From: Qipengyuania mesophila
GTDB taxonomy: Bacteria > Pseudomonadota > Alphaproteobacteria > Sphingomonadales > Sphingomonadaceae
Assembly: GCF_019711655.1 (NCBI RefSeq)
Contig: NZ_JAIGNU010000001.1
Span: 901,501 to 965,500 of the forward strand
Direction of reading: 5' to 3'
Length of the DNA stretch: 64,000 bases
Below are positions 45,001 to 53,942 of the stretch, one piece after another (position 1 is the first letter of the stretch; each line of letters begins with the position of its first letter). A model generated the notes under the pieces. That model saw only the letters and a program-made list of their open reading frames with translations. It made no database searches and was not told the origin of the DNA. Position numbers and translations under genes: made by a program.

Positions 45001-46231
45001 CGTCCGCCGAGATCATCTCGGCGGTATCGATCTCGCCGGTCATCACCGCCACCGTCGTCGCCACCGCGGCGTCGCCGCTGACATTGGTGGTGGTGCGCAT
45101 CATGTCCATGATCCGGTCCACCCCGGCGACGAAGGCGATCGTTTCGAGCGGGACGCCGACCGCGCCGAAGACCAGCGCCATCATGATGAGCCCTGCGCCC
45201 GGAATGCCCGCCGCGCCGACCGCGCCGAGCGTGGCGAGGATCGAGATCAGGAAATACTGCCCGAGCGACAGGTCCACTCCGAAGATCTGCGCCCCGAACA
45301 AAGTGGCGAGGCCGAGATACATCGCGGTGCCGTTCATGTTTATCGTCGCGCCGAGGCTGATGACGAAGCTCGCCACCGAATTCGAGACGCCGAGATTGCG
45401 CTCGGCACAGCGCAGCGTCACGGGCAGCGTCGCGTTGGAGCTGGCGGTCGAATAGCTCACCGCCATCGCATCGATGATACCGCGGAAGAAGTCGCGCACC
45501 GGCAGCCTGGCGAGGAATTTTATCATCGCCGAATACATCACGAAGATGATCAGCAGGCAGCCCGCATAGTTGAGCGCAACCAGCTTCGACAGCGCGATCA
45601 GCGCGTCGATGCCCAGAGTGCCCGCGACCCAGGCCATAAGCGCGAAGACGCCGAACGGTGTCAGCTCCATCACGATCATGGTGACCTTCTGCATGATCAC
45701 GGCGCCGCTATCGAAGACCTTCTGGACGGGCTCGCCCTCTTCCTTGGCCATCAATATGCCGATGCCCACCAGCATGGAGAAGACGATCAGCGGCAGCACC
45801 GCGACGTCGGCCATCACCTGCACCGGGCTTTCGGGCACGATCGAGAGGATCATGTCGACCGCGGTGGTGGGGTTTGGTTCGGGCGTGGCGCCCATCTGGA
45901 TCGCGCTGGTATCGACTCCCGCCCCCGGCTGCACGAAGGTGCCGAGCGCGAGGCCGAGCCAGACCGCGATCTGGCCGGTGACGACGAAGAGCAGCATCGC
46001 CCTGCCCCCGACCGCGCCGAGTTTCCTGAGATCGCCGATCGCCGCGACACCCGAGACGAGGCTGAAGAAGATCAGCGGGACGACCAGCATCTTGATCGAC
46101 TTGATGAAGAAATCGCCGATCCACTTGATGCTTTCGGCCTCGGGGCCCCAGGCCCAGCCGGTGAGCACGCCAAGGATGAGCGCGGTGATGACGCGCTGCC
46201 ACAGCGGAATTTCGAACCAGGTTTTCAGCAT
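44993..46231 (-). CDS. Dicarboxylate/amino acid:cation symporter (DAACS/GltP type)
   Basis: 412 residues from the ATG at 46231. Eight spans and two re-entrant loops: HP1 with YSTASSNATLPVTLRCAERNLGV, then GATINMNGTAMYLG (TM7), HP2 GAAGIPGAGLIM, and TM8 VDRIMDMMRTTTNVSGDA with the substrate-binding Asp and Asn. It imports glutamate, aspartate or C4-dicarboxylates with H+ or Na+; the RCAERN segment is glutamate-carrier-like. An unusual acidic tail DTAEMISADDV ends it. Confidence 0.93.
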   Translation of the reverse strand: MLKTWFEIPLWQRVITALILGVLTGWAWGPEAESIKWIGDFFIKSIKMLVVPLIFFSLVSGVAAIGDLRKLGAVGGRAMLLFVVTGQIAVWLGLALGTFVQPGAGVDTSAIQMGATPEPNPTTAVDMILSIVPESPVQVMADVAVLPLIVFSMLVGIGILMAKEEGEPVQKVFDSGAVIMQKVTMIVMELTPFGVFALMAWVAGTLGIDALIALSKLVALNYAGCLLIIFVMYSAMIKFLARLPVRDFFRGIIDAMAVSYSTASSNATLPVTLRCAERNLGVSNSVASFVISLGATINMNGTAMYLGLATLFGAQIFGVDLSLGQYFLISILATLGAVGAAGIPGAGLIMMALVFGAVGVPLETIAFVAGVDRIMDMMRTTTNVSGDAAVATTVAVMTGEIDTAEMISADDV

Positions 46232-46311
46232 GCGGTGTCGTCTCCCTCGTTGGCGCATGGCTAGGGCAGTCGGCGCGAGTTGGGAAGGTCCACCTGCGTC
46301 AAACTCACAGC

Positions 46312-46398
46312 GTCGCCCCGGCCCCCGAGCCGGGGCCGTGCTTTCTTGCCGCTATGAGCCAGGCACAGGAAAGCACTGGCCCGGATCGAGTCCGGGCC
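46312..46398. repeat. Bilobed palindromic intergenic element (REP/BIME-like)
   Basis: Three nested stems: GCCCCGGC/GCCGGGGC (46315-46322 / 46329-46336), GTGCTTTC/GAAAGCAC (46338-46345 / 46369-46376) and GGCCCGGA/TCCGGGCC (46378-46385 / 46391-46398). Two GC hairpins flank a longer central stem, giving a cruciform. It lies between dapE and the symporter, both on minus. I know similar CCGGGATC-type palindromes as dispersed repeats in sphingomonads; copy number cannot be checked here. Confidence 0.65.
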
Positions 46399-46407
46399 GA
46401 CGGAAGG

Positions 46408-47544
46408 TCAGGTGATGAGGCAATCGCGGGCAATCCGCGCGTAGATGCGGCTTAGCGTCGAAAGGTCCTCGATGGCCACCGCCTCATCGCGCTTGTGCAT
46501 GGTTGCGTTGCACAGGCCGAATTCGATCACCGGGCAGACGGCGCGCAGGAAACGCGCGTCGGAGGTGCCGCCGGTGGTCGAGGGTTCGGGGTCGAGCCCG
46601 GTCTCCGCCTTCACTGCCGCGGCGATGATGCCCGAGAACTCGCCCGGCGGCGTCAGGAAGGGCTCGCCCGAGACGATCGGCAGGGCCGAGCCGCCGTGCT
46701 TTTCGGCGATCGCGATGACCTTGTCCGACAGCGAGGCGCCCGAGTGGCAATCGTTGAAGCGGATCGAGATGCGCGCCTTCGCCTTCTCGGGAATGACGTT
46801 GTGCGCCGGGTTGCCGACCTCGATCTCGGTAATCTCGAGGTTCGAGGGCTGGAACCAGTCGGTGCCCTCGTCGAGCACCAGCGCGTCGAGCTCGGCGAGC
46901 ATGGCCACCAGCTTGGGGATCGGATTGTCGGCGAGGTGCGGATAGGCGACGTGGCCCTGCGTGCCCTCGACCTCGAGCCAGATATTGACCGAGCCGCGGC
47001 GGCCGATTTTCATCATGTCGCCGAGGCGGTGGACGCTGGTCGGCTCGCCGACGAGGCACAAATCGGGCCGGTGACCGTGTTCGCGCATGAAGTCGATCAG
47101 CGCGCGCGTGCCGTGAAGCGCGGGGCCTTCCTCGTCGCCAGTGATGATGAAGCTCACCGTCCCGGCATCCTCCGGCACATCCGCCACCGCATCGACCATG
47201 CAGGCGATCGATCCCTTCATGTCGACCGCGCCGCGCCCATAGAGCAACTCGCCGCGTTCTTCGGGATCGAAGGGCTCGGAAGCCCAGCCGCCGCCCGGCG
47301 GGACCACGTCGAGATGTCCTGCGAAGGCGAAATGCTTCGATCCCTCGGGTCCGCGCCGGATCGCGAAGAGATTCTCGACCGGCTCTTCAGGCGTGCCCTT
47401 CTCGCCCTCGCCGCGCGTGAAGCGCGTGACCTCGAAGCCGAGCGGGGCGAGCATCGCCTCCATTGCGTCGAACACCGGCCCCCTGGCCGGGGTGATGCTT
47501 TCGGCAGCCATCAGCCGCTTGGCGAGATCGAGAACATCGGTCAT
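46408..47544 (-). CDS. dapE: Succinyl-diaminopimelate desuccinylase
   Basis: 378 residues, M20 di-zinc fold. FAGHLDVVPPG (His ligand plus catalytic Asp), GRGAVDMKGSIACM (bridging Asp), TGDEEGPALHGT (catalytic Glu), a central dimerisation domain with GTQGHVAYPHLADNP and RFNDCHS, and the DapE-specific GGTSDARFL and final FGLCNATMHKRDE. It forms LL-diaminopimelate and succinate, on the same pathway as DapB. The start at 47544 is set by family length. It is divergent from the cupin gene. Confidence 0.95.
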   Translation of the reverse strand: MTDVLDLAKRLMAAESITPARGPVFDAMEAMLAPLGFEVTRFTRGEGEKGTPEEPVENLFAIRRGPEGSKHFAFAGHLDVVPPGGGWASEPFDPEERGELLYGRGAVDMKGSIACMVDAVADVPEDAGTVSFIITGDEEGPALHGTRALIDFMREHGHRPDLCLVGEPTSVHRLGDMMKIGRRGSVNIWLEVEGTQGHVAYPHLADNPIPKLVAMLAELDALVLDEGTDWFQPSNLEITEIEVGNPAHNVIPEKAKARISIRFNDCHSGASLSDKVIAIAEKHGGSALPIVSGEPFLTPPGEFSGIIAAAVKAETGLDPEPSTTGGTSDARFLRAVCPVIEFGLCNATMHKRDEAVAIEDLSTLSRIYARIARDCLIT

Positions 47545-47573
47545 TCTGCACCCGCTAGCAGGAGTGCGCGACA

Positions 47574-48041
47574 ATGCCCAAGCTCGATCTCGACGCCATC
47601 CCCCAGACCAATACGACCGGCTATCCCGCGCCCTTCGATGCCGAGGTAGAGGGACGCTGGTATCGCCGCCTCGCGCCCGCGGCGGGGCTCACGCAAATGG
47701 GGGCGAGCCATGTGACGCTGAAGCCGGGTGCCTATTCCTCGCAGCGCCACTGGCACCGGCTCGAGGACGAGCTGCTGGTGATGATCGCGGGCGAGGCGGT
47801 GCTGATCGAAGACGGCGGCGAAACCGTAGTCCGCGCCGGCGACGTGCTGGCTTGGGCGGCGGGGGTCGAGAACGGCCACCGGCTGCACAACCGATCGGAC
47901 GAGGATTGCGTCTTCGTGGCGATCAGCGCGGGCGATGCGGACCGGGATTCGGGCGAATATCCCGATATCGACATGGTCTTCGATCCCGACGGCTACGCGC
48001 GCAAGGACGGCACACGCTACCCGACCGATCGCATTCCCTAA
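47574..48041 (+). CDS. Cupin-domain protein
   Basis: 155 residues. A cupin 2 barrel (about 50-120) with motif 1 SSQRHWHRLEDELLVMIAGEAV (two His and a Glu in the expected spacing) and motif 2 GDVLAWAAGVENGHRLHN. Metal ligands appear intact, so it may bind Fe, Mn or Ni. Such sphingomonad cupins are often annotated as possible sugar isomerase or dioxygenase relatives without proof. The last four bases overlap the S1/P1 nuclease stop. Confidence 0.85.
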   Translation: MPKLDLDAIPQTNTTGYPAPFDAEVEGRWYRRLAPAAGLTQMGASHVTLKPGAYSSQRHWHRLEDELLVMIAGEAVLIEDGGETVVRAGDVLAWAAGVENGHRLHNRSDEDCVFVAISAGDADRDSGEYPDIDMVFDPDGYARKDGTRYPTDRIP

Positions 48042-48937
48042 TTCGCCTCGGGCTCGGGCAGCGGCCCCGGCTCGAAGGCGCGGTCGAGATATTCGGCCAT
48101 GCGCAGGCCCGCCTGCAGCACGCGGCGCCGCGCGATCGGCGCCGAGCGCACGATCAGTTCCTGCGACAGCGCGGTCTCGCGCGGCAGCTCGCCTTCGCAG
48201 GGATCGCAGCCGAAGGTTTCGGGATAGACGAAGCTGCGCGCGATCTCCCAGCTCTCGCGGCCCCAGTCGGCGGCATGGCCGCCCGCCAGCTCGGCGCGTT
48301 CTGCCGCCGAATAGCGGCGCGCGATGGGCGGGTCGCCGCTGATCGCGCGCTCGGCGAGCGGGCCGTCCCAGATCCAGTGGAGATTGAGGCCCGGCACGAT
48401 GCCGTAGTCGGCCTTGCGGTCGTTGCCGCCGCGATCGTCGAGATCGCCCGAGTGGAGCGGCATGTGGATGTCGCCGATGAAATGGACGAGGAAGGCGAGC
48501 GCCTCGACACGGACATTGTCGGGCAGGCTCTCGTCGGCAAGAATTCGCTCGTTGCGCTCGATCTGTGCGCTGACGCAATTGAGCCCCGAGCAGTTCTTGC
48601 GGGCGTCGTAGTCCTCGGTCACCGGCTCGGTCTGGTAATGCCACGCGAAGGTATGGCCCCAGCGCCAATATTGCCCGCGCAGGCAGTCGGGCCAGACGGC
48701 GGCGTCCTCGAGCGTGGCGAGCGCGCAATCGGGCGTGCCGAGCATGGGCGAAGCCTTGAGCAGGCGCGCGATCCTGGCCCGCGTGTCGGGGCGCACGTTC
48801 TCGAGCGCGATATCGGCGGTGACCGTATGCGCGTAGAAGCCCCAGGCCTGCGCCTGCGCGGGAAGCAGCAATGTTGCGAGCGCGGCGAGCGCCGCCAGTG
48901 CGTTCAGGCGATGGTTTCGTATTGTTCGATGACCCAT
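48038..48937 (-). CDS. Secreted S1/P1-type zinc nuclease
   Basis: 299 residues. Signal peptide of about 31 residues ending PAQAQA, so the mature protein begins with Trp32, the N-terminal zinc ligand of this family (WGFYAHTVTADIA, with His37). Further zinc-site blocks are FLVHFIGDIHMPLHSG and NDRKADYG, and LNLHWIWDGPL. It cleaves single-stranded nucleic acid, 3'-nucleotides or both in the periplasm or medium. The start lies 34 bases inside the GST 3' end. Confidence 0.9.
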   Translation of the reverse strand: MGHRTIRNHRLNALAALAALATLLLPAQAQAWGFYAHTVTADIALENVRPDTRARIARLLKASPMLGTPDCALATLEDAAVWPDCLRGQYWRWGHTFAWHYQTEPVTEDYDARKNCSGLNCVSAQIERNERILADESLPDNVRVEALAFLVHFIGDIHMPLHSGDLDDRGGNDRKADYGIVPGLNLHWIWDGPLAERAISGDPPIARRYSAAERAELAGGHAADWGRESWEIARSFVYPETFGCDPCEGELPRETALSQELIVRSAPIARRRVLQAGLRMAEYLDRAFEPGPLPEPEAN

Positions 48938-49566
48938 TCTTCGTTTTCCGATGCCTCGATCCAGGTCTGCAGCCACTCGTGCTCCCACACCGCCTGCATA
49001 TAGGCGGCGGCAAAGCCGGGGACCGGGATCTGATAGCTGATGAAGCGTGACACGACGGGGGCAAAGAACACGTCCGCCGCGCCGAAAGTGCCGAACAGGA
49101 AGGGGCCGCCGCTGCCGAAGCGGCTGCGTGCCTCCGCCCACAGGCCGAGAATGCGGAGAATGTCGCCGCGGCAGGCCTCGCTCGCTTCGAAACCGTCGAA
49201 GCGCTTGCGCACGTTCATCGGGCATTCGCTGCGCAGCGCCTGGTAGGAGGAGTGCATTTCCGCGACCATCGAGCGCGCCATGCCGCGTGCCACCGGGTCC
49301 TTGGGCCAGAAGCGGTCCCTACCGACCTTGTCGGCGAGATATTCGAGAATCGCGAGACTGTCCCACACCACCGCCTCCTCGTCCCACAGGATCGGCACCT
49401 TGCCCGAGGAAGGCTGCGTGCCGCCGTCGTTCGACTTGAGCTCGTCCCACGCCTCGCCGAACATCGGCACGGTGATCTCCTCGAACGAGACCCCCGACTG
49501 CTTGGCCGCGAGCCAGCCGCGCAGCGACCAGCTCGAATAGTTCTTGTTGCCGATGATCAGTTTCAT
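48904..49566 (-). CDS. Glutathione S-transferase family protein
   Basis: 220 residues. Thioredoxin-fold N-domain with KLIIGNKNYSSWSLRGWLAAKQSG, GKVPILWDEEAVVWDSLAILEYLADK (the cis-Pro and GSH-binding Asp-Ser), and a C-terminal helical domain. The Ser in NYSSWSLR is likely catalytic. It conjugates or reduces with glutathione in the cytosol. Its downstream partner on the same transcript is a secreted nuclease. Confidence 0.92.
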   Translation of the reverse strand: MKLIIGNKNYSSWSLRGWLAAKQSGVSFEEITVPMFGEAWDELKSNDGGTQPSSGKVPILWDEEAVVWDSLAILEYLADKVGRDRFWPKDPVARGMARSMVAEMHSSYQALRSECPMNVRKRFDGFEASEACRGDILRILGLWAEARSRFGSGGPFLFGTFGAADVFFAPVVSRFISYQIPVPGFAAAYMQAVWEHEWLQTWIEASENEEWVIEQYETIA

Positions 49567-49670
49567 GCCCGTGCCCACCTTTCGTGGGGCGCGGTAGAGG
49601 TTCAGCTTGGCGCTGTCGAGGCTGAACGGAGAGGCTAGGCGACGAACGACGGCTGGGCTAGACCAACGCC

Positions 49671-50090
49671 ATGAGCCTGCGCCCCTTCCACCTCGCCTTT
49701 CCCGTCGACGACCTTGCCAAGGCCCGCGCGTTCTATGGCGAGGCGATGGGCTGCCGCGAGGGCCGCTCTTCCGACGAATGGATCGACTTCGATTTCTATG
49801 GCCACCAGATCGTCGCGCATCTCGCGCCGGGCCAGGCGGGTGACCGGGCAGCCAACCATGTCGACGGCCACGGCGTGCCGGTACCGCATTTCGGCATCGT
49901 GCTGGCGCTGGAGGACTGGCAGGAGCTCGCCGAGCGGCTGACTGCGGCGGGCGTCGAATTCGCGATTCCGCCGACCATCCGGTTCAAGGGGCAGCCCGGC
50001 GAACAGGCGACGATGTTCTTCCGCGATCCCAGCGGCAATGCGCTGGAGATGAAGGCATTTGCCGATGACGCGATGCTATTTGCGACCTGA
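49671..50090 (+). CDS. VOC (glyoxalase/dioxygenase) family protein
   Basis: 139 residues, two beta-alpha-beta-beta-beta modules: [24 protein letters not shown] and [23 protein letters not shown], ending [15 protein letters not shown]. His, His and Glu are placed as metal ligands. Substrate is unknown. It converges with the second VOC gene 3 bases away, so these are neighbours but not one operon. Confidence 0.88.
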   Translation: MSLRPFHLAFPVDDLAKARAFYGEAMGCREGRSSDEWIDFDFYGHQIVAHLAPGQAGDRAANHVDGHGVPVPHFGIVLALEDWQELAERLTAAGVEFAIPPTIRFKGQPGEQATMFFRDPSGNALEMKAFADDAMLFAT

Positions 50091-50093
50091 AGT

Positions 50094-50480
50094 TCAGTCG
50101 ACGACAGGGATGCCCGGCGGAGTATGGGTTATCTCGAAGCGGATGCCGTCCGGGTCCTTCATGAACAATGCGGTCGCGCCGCGCAGGTGCTGAATCTCGG
50201 GTACTTCGAAACCCGCCTCGGCCATCTGCTCGCGCACCATCTCGACCGTTGCGACATCGGGTGCCGCGAAACCGAGGTGGTTCATACCAGGTCCGTAGCG
50301 CTCGTAGTCGCTCGTATTTCCTTTGGCCTGCATGAACTGGAAGAAGAATCCTTCGCCATCGGTCCAGACGTGATCCTTGGGTTTGGAGAACCCGAGCAGC
50401 GGCAGAAGCGCATCATAATAGGGCATGCTCGCGCTCAGCGACCGCACCAGAACGGTGACGTGATCGATCTTCAGACTCAT
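50094..50480 (-). CDS. VOC family protein
   Basis: 128 residues from the ATG at 50480, preceded by AGAAGGAAATTG. KIDHVTVLVRSLSASMPYYDALLPLLGF, GPGMNHLGFAAPDVATVEMV and FMKDPDGIRFEITHTPPG give the VOC pattern with three candidate metal ligands. It could be a lyase or glyoxalase. It is followed by engB in reverse order on the same strand, 10 bases away. Confidence 0.88.
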   Translation of the reverse strand: MSLKIDHVTVLVRSLSASMPYYDALLPLLGFSKPKDHVWTDGEGFFFQFMQAKGNTSDYERYGPGMNHLGFAAPDVATVEMVREQMAEAGFEVPEIQHLRGATALFMKDPDGIRFEITHTPPGIPVVD

Positions 50481-50490
50481 CAATTTCCTT

Positions 50491-51147
50491 CTAAACCCCC
50501 GCGTCCCCCAGCACCGCCGCGCGCAGTTCGCCGATGCCCATGCCCTTTTCCGCGCTGGTGACGTGGATTTCAGGATAGGCGGCGACGTGCTTGCGTGCCT
50601 CGGCCTCGGTCGCCTCGATGACCTTGGCGAGCTCGCTCGCCTTCATCTTGTCGGCCTTGGTCAGCACGACGCGGTAGCCCACGGCCGCCTCGTCGAGCAT
50701 CTTCATCATCTCGCGGTCGACGTCCTTGGGACCGTGGCGCCCGTCGACCAGCACCAGCGTGCGCGCCAGCACGGGGCGGCCGCGGAGGTAGGTCTTCACG
50801 AGGGTCTTCCACTTCTCGACGACCTTCACCGGAGCCTTGGCGAAGCCGTAGCCGGGCATGTCGACGAGGCGGAACAGCGTCGGGTCGCCGACCTCGAAGA
50901 AGTTGAGTTCCTGCGTGCGGCCCGGCGTCACCGAGGCGCGCGCGATCGCCTTGCGCCCGGTGAGCGCGTTGAGGAGCGAGCTCTTGCCGACGTTCGAACG
51001 TCCGCAAAAGGCGATCTCGGGCACGGTCGGTTCGGGCAGGAACTTGAGCTGCGGGGCCGAGAGGAGGAAATCCACCCGCCCCGAGAACAGTCTGTTCGCC
51101 CGCCGCTCGAGCTCGGCCCGTGCGGCGGCTTCTTCCTCGGTCATCAT
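50491..51147 (-). CDS. engB: Ribosome biogenesis GTPase EngB (YsxC/YihA)
   Basis: 218 residues. G1 GRSNVGKSSLLNALTG, G2 TPGRTQ, G3 DMPGYGFA, G4 TKADK, G5 SAEKG. It assembles the 50S subunit and is usually essential. The ATG overlaps the yidC stop (ATGA), so it is the fifth gene of the rpmH-rnpA-yidD-yidC-engB cluster. Confidence 0.96.
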   Translation of the reverse strand: MMTEEEAAARAELERRANRLFSGRVDFLLSAPQLKFLPEPTVPEIAFCGRSNVGKSSLLNALTGRKAIARASVTPGRTQELNFFEVGDPTLFRLVDMPGYGFAKAPVKVVEKWKTLVKTYLRGRPVLARTLVLVDGRHGPKDVDREMMKMLDEAAVGYRVVLTKADKMKASELAKVIEATEAEARKHVAAYPEIHVTSAEKGMGIGELRAAVLGDAGV

Positions 51148-52940
51148 CCGGCCTTCGCCGCGGCTTCGGCCGCCTTCTTCGCCTTCTCTTCCTCGATCAT
51201 CGCGCGCATCTGCGGATGCTTCGAATAGAGATATTTCTGCTGCGCCAGCGTGAGCACGTTGGAGGTCACCCAGTAGAGCAGCAGGCCCGCGGCAAACGGC
51301 GCCATGACGAACATCAGGATCCACGGCATGATGTTGAAGATCTGCTGCTGCATCGGGTCCATCGCGCTGGGGTTGAGCTTGAAGGTCAGCCACATGGTGA
51401 AGCCGAGCATGACGGCGAGCACGCCGAGACCGAAGACGATCATCAGGAACTGCGGCACCTGGATGCCGACCAGCGACAGCGCATTGGCGAGGTTGGCCGG
51501 ATCGGGCGCGGCGAGGTCCTTGATCCACAGGAATTCGCGGTGGCGCATCTCTATGCCGAGCACGAGCACCTTGTAGAGCGCAAAGAAGACCGGGATCTGC
51601 AGCAGCATGGGCAGGCAGCCCGCGACCGGGTTGACCTTCTCGGTCTTGTACAGCTCCATGATCTTCTGCTGCTGGAGCTGCTTGTCGTCCTTGTGCTTCT
51701 CCTGGATGGCCTTCATCTTCGGCTGGATCGCCTTCATCGAAGCCATGCTCGCGAAGCCCTTCTGGGCGACCGGGAACATCGCCCCGCGCACGATCAGCGT
51801 CAGGATCATGATCGCAATGCCGAAATTGCCGACCAGTTCGTAGATATTGCGGAGCAGCCAGAGGAACGGCTTTTCGAACCAGCGGAACCAGCCCCAGTCG
51901 ATCGCGAGACCGAATTTCTGCAGACCCGCATCTTCATAGCTGTCGAGCACCACGCTTTCCTTGGCCCCGGCGTAGAGGCGCGAGGTGCGCGTCATCGCCT
52001 GGCCCGGCGCGATGGTTTCGGGCTGGTAGATCATGTCGGCGCGATAGGTCTCGTCGCCCAGCGCACGGAAGGTGGTCTCGGGCGCGGTCGCATCCTGCGG
52101 GACCAATGCGGCGAGCCAGTAGATGTCGGTGAAGCCTGCCCAGCTGGTACGGCCTTCGGGGGTGACCCGGCCCGCCTCGTCGACATCGTCGTAATCGACA
52201 TCGTAATCGGCCGCGTCGCCGAACACGCCGATCGGGCCCGAATGCGCGATCCACAGGTCCTGGCTGGCGGTGCGGCTAGTGCGGTTGACGAGGCCGAAGG
52301 GCTGGAGGACGACCGGGTTGGCGCCGGTGTTCGCGACCGACTGGGTCGCAGTGAACATGTAATTGTCGTCGATCGCATAGCGGATGCGGAAGACCAGGCC
52401 TTCGCCATTGTCCCAGCTCAGCGTCACCGGCGTGGTGACGGTCAGCGCCTTGCCGTCGGCCTGCCACAGCGTGTCGGGGCCGGGAACCTTGAGGTTCGAA
52501 CCGACCCAGCCGAACTGCGCGAATTGCTGCGCCGGCGTGCCGTTGGGCGAAAACAGGCGGACCGGCTGGCTGTCCTTGCCGGTGCCTTCCATGTGATCCT
52601 TGAGCACGACGTCGTCGAGCACGCCACCCTTGAGGTTGATCGAGCCGGCGACGCGCGGGCCGTCGATCGGCAGGCGGTCGGCGCTGGCGAGCGCGGTCTT
52701 CAGGTCGGCCTTTTCGAGCGCCCGCAGTTCGGGATCGACGAGCCCGCCGGTGCGCGTGTGCTGGGTCGCCTCGGCCTGGGACGCATCGTCGGCAGTCGCC
52801 GCCTGCTCGGTCGGCGTGTCGACCTTGCCCGCGGCCGGCGCATCGGGCTGCGGGTAGAAATAGTCCATCGCCGAGTTCCAGCCCACCAGCAGCAGGAAGG
52901 AGAGCGCTATAGCGACGATCAAATTGCGATGGTTGTCCAA
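51144..52940 (-). CDS. yidC: Membrane protein insertase YidC
   Basis: 598 residues. First span at about 6-23 (LIVAIALSFLLLVGWNSAM), a linker and large periplasmic beta-sandwich domain (about 70-350), then the conserved five-span insertase core (about 375-575) with RGAMFPVAQKGFASMASMKAIQPKMKAIQEKHKDD and CLPMLLQIPVFFALYKVL. The positively charged residue of the hydrophilic groove falls in the RGAMFP segment. It ends in a Lys/Ala tail EEKAKKAAEAAAKAG. It inserts and folds inner-membrane proteins with or without Sec. Confidence 0.96.
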   Translation of the reverse strand: MDNHRNLIVAIALSFLLLVGWNSAMDYFYPQPDAPAAGKVDTPTEQAATADDASQAEATQHTRTGGLVDPELRALEKADLKTALASADRLPIDGPRVAGSINLKGGVLDDVVLKDHMEGTGKDSQPVRLFSPNGTPAQQFAQFGWVGSNLKVPGPDTLWQADGKALTVTTPVTLSWDNGEGLVFRIRYAIDDNYMFTATQSVANTGANPVVLQPFGLVNRTSRTASQDLWIAHSGPIGVFGDAADYDVDYDDVDEAGRVTPEGRTSWAGFTDIYWLAALVPQDATAPETTFRALGDETYRADMIYQPETIAPGQAMTRTSRLYAGAKESVVLDSYEDAGLQKFGLAIDWGWFRWFEKPFLWLLRNIYELVGNFGIAIMILTLIVRGAMFPVAQKGFASMASMKAIQPKMKAIQEKHKDDKQLQQQKIMELYKTEKVNPVAGCLPMLLQIPVFFALYKVLVLGIEMRHREFLWIKDLAAPDPANLANALSLVGIQVPQFLMIVFGLGVLAVMLGFTMWLTFKLNPSAMDPMQQQIFNIMPWILMFVMAPFAAGLLLYWVTSNVLTLAQQKYLYSKHPQMRAMIEEEKAKKAAEAAAKAG

Positions 52941-53008
52941 GGTCGGTCCCGTCTTTGTCCGGTCGAAATCATGAATGTGGGGTGGTGTCTTAGCCTGTCA
53001 AGACAGCA

Positions 53009-53218
53009 CTAGGGCACCGGGTCGTGGCCGTGGCCGCCCCAGGGTTGGCAGCGCATTATACGCTTGAGCGCCATCCATCCACCCTTGATCGCGCCGTATT
53101 TTCCTAGCGCCTCGATGGCGTATTGGCTGCACGAGGGGTGATAGCGGCAGGTGGGCGGCAGGATCCGGCTCGGGCCGAGCTGCCACAGGCGCGCGATCCA
53201 GATCAGCGGATACTTCAT
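53009..53218 (-). CDS. yidD: Membrane protein insertion efficiency factor YidD
   Basis: 69 residues. Amphipathic N-terminus [13 protein letters not shown] and the family signature [22 protein letters not shown], then [17 protein letters not shown] peripheral inner-membrane factor for YidC-dependent insertion. Its ATG overlaps the rnpA stop (ATGA). Confidence 0.95.
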   Translation of the reverse strand: MKYPLIWIARLWQLGPSRILPPTCRYHPSCSQYAIEALGKYGAIKGGWMALKRIMRCQPWGGHGHDPVP

Positions 53219-53598
53219 GCGCGCCGGCTCCGCTGGTGGCGCGGGTTGCGCGGTCGGTCGCCCTTGCCCTGGGCTGCACGCGAAAGCGCGGCGGCAAGTT
53301 CTGCGCGCAGCAGCGCGAAATCGCGCTCCACCCCGCCGTCACGGCCGATCAGGATATGGTCGTGATCGGGCAGACCCGCTTCGGGCAGGGCCGCCCACAG
53401 CAATTCGCGGAAGCGCCGCTTCATGCGGTTGCGCACCACGGCATTGCCGATCTTCTTGGTCACGGTGATGCCGTAGCGCTTGCCCTTCCCGTCATTGGGC
53501 CGGGCGAGCAGCACGAAGCCCGGGCGCGCCACGCGCAGCCCGCGATTCGCCGCGAGGAAATCGCTGCGCTTGCGGATCACGGAGAGCGAAGGGTGCAT
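53215..53598 (-). CDS. rnpA: Ribonuclease P protein component
   Basis: 127 residues from the ATG at 53598. [28 protein letters not shown] and the signature [23 protein letters not shown] (RNR motif). It binds RNase P RNA for tRNA 5' maturation. A longer open frame upstream overlaps rpmH antisense and lacks support. A terminator-like hairpin lies just before its ATG. Confidence 0.93.
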   Translation of the reverse strand: MHPSLSVIRKRSDFLAANRGLRVARPGFVLLARPNDGKGKRYGITVTKKIGNAVVRNRMKRRFRELLWAALPEAGLPDHDHILIGRDGGVERDFALLRAELAAALSRAAQGKGDRPRNPRHQRSRRA

Positions 53599-53613
53599 GG
53601 ATGGCAGATACGC

Positions 53614-53638
53614 AAAACGGGCCCCCATTGGGAGCCCG
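53614..53638 (-). terminator. Terminator/attenuator between rpmH and rnpA
   Basis: 53618-53626 pairs with 53630-53638 (one C-A mismatch) around ATT, and on the minus strand is followed by TTTTGCG. It lies 16 bases before the rnpA ATG and would reduce read-through from rpmH into rnpA. Confidence 0.7.
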
Positions 53639-53686
53639 CTTGCATCGTCGTGATTGTCGCCGTGCCGCCAGGCCCGGCGGATCACA

Positions 53687-53821
53687 TTACGCGCAGAGCT
53701 TCTTGCGGCCACGGGCGCGGCGGGCGCGCAGGACCTTGCGGCCACCGGGGGTAGCCTTGCGAGCGAAGAAACCGTGGCGGCGGGCGCGCACGAGGTTCGA
53801 GGGCTGGAATGTCCGCTTCAT
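53687..53821 (-). CDS. rpmH: 50S ribosomal protein L34
   Basis: 44 residues, [22 protein letters not shown]..., ending GRKKLCA. This is the standard bL34 protein, and it heads the classic rpmH-rnpA-yidD-yidC cluster. The gene is too short to stand out by length but the sequence is unmistakable. Confidence 0.97.
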   Translation of the reverse strand: MKRTFQPSNLVRARRHGFFARKATPGGRKVLRARRARGRKKLCA

Positions 53822-53942
53822 CGGATCGTCCTTACAAAAATTGGTTGGCTGCCGGCACACACGAATCGCGCCAACAAAAAGGGCCGCCCCTGCGAGCGAC
53901 CGCCTTACAGGGCCGCGCGCCTAGGCGAATGTGCCTTGCCCG

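Noticed and set aside
48904-48937. Frameshift joining GST and S1/P1 nuclease
   Set aside because: The 34-base overlap is between two complete proteins with separate start and stop; a signal peptide follows the nuclease ATG.
51120-53012. 630-codon plus-strand frame opposite yidC
   Set aside because: Shadow of yidC; the protein is His/Arg/Asp-rich without domains.
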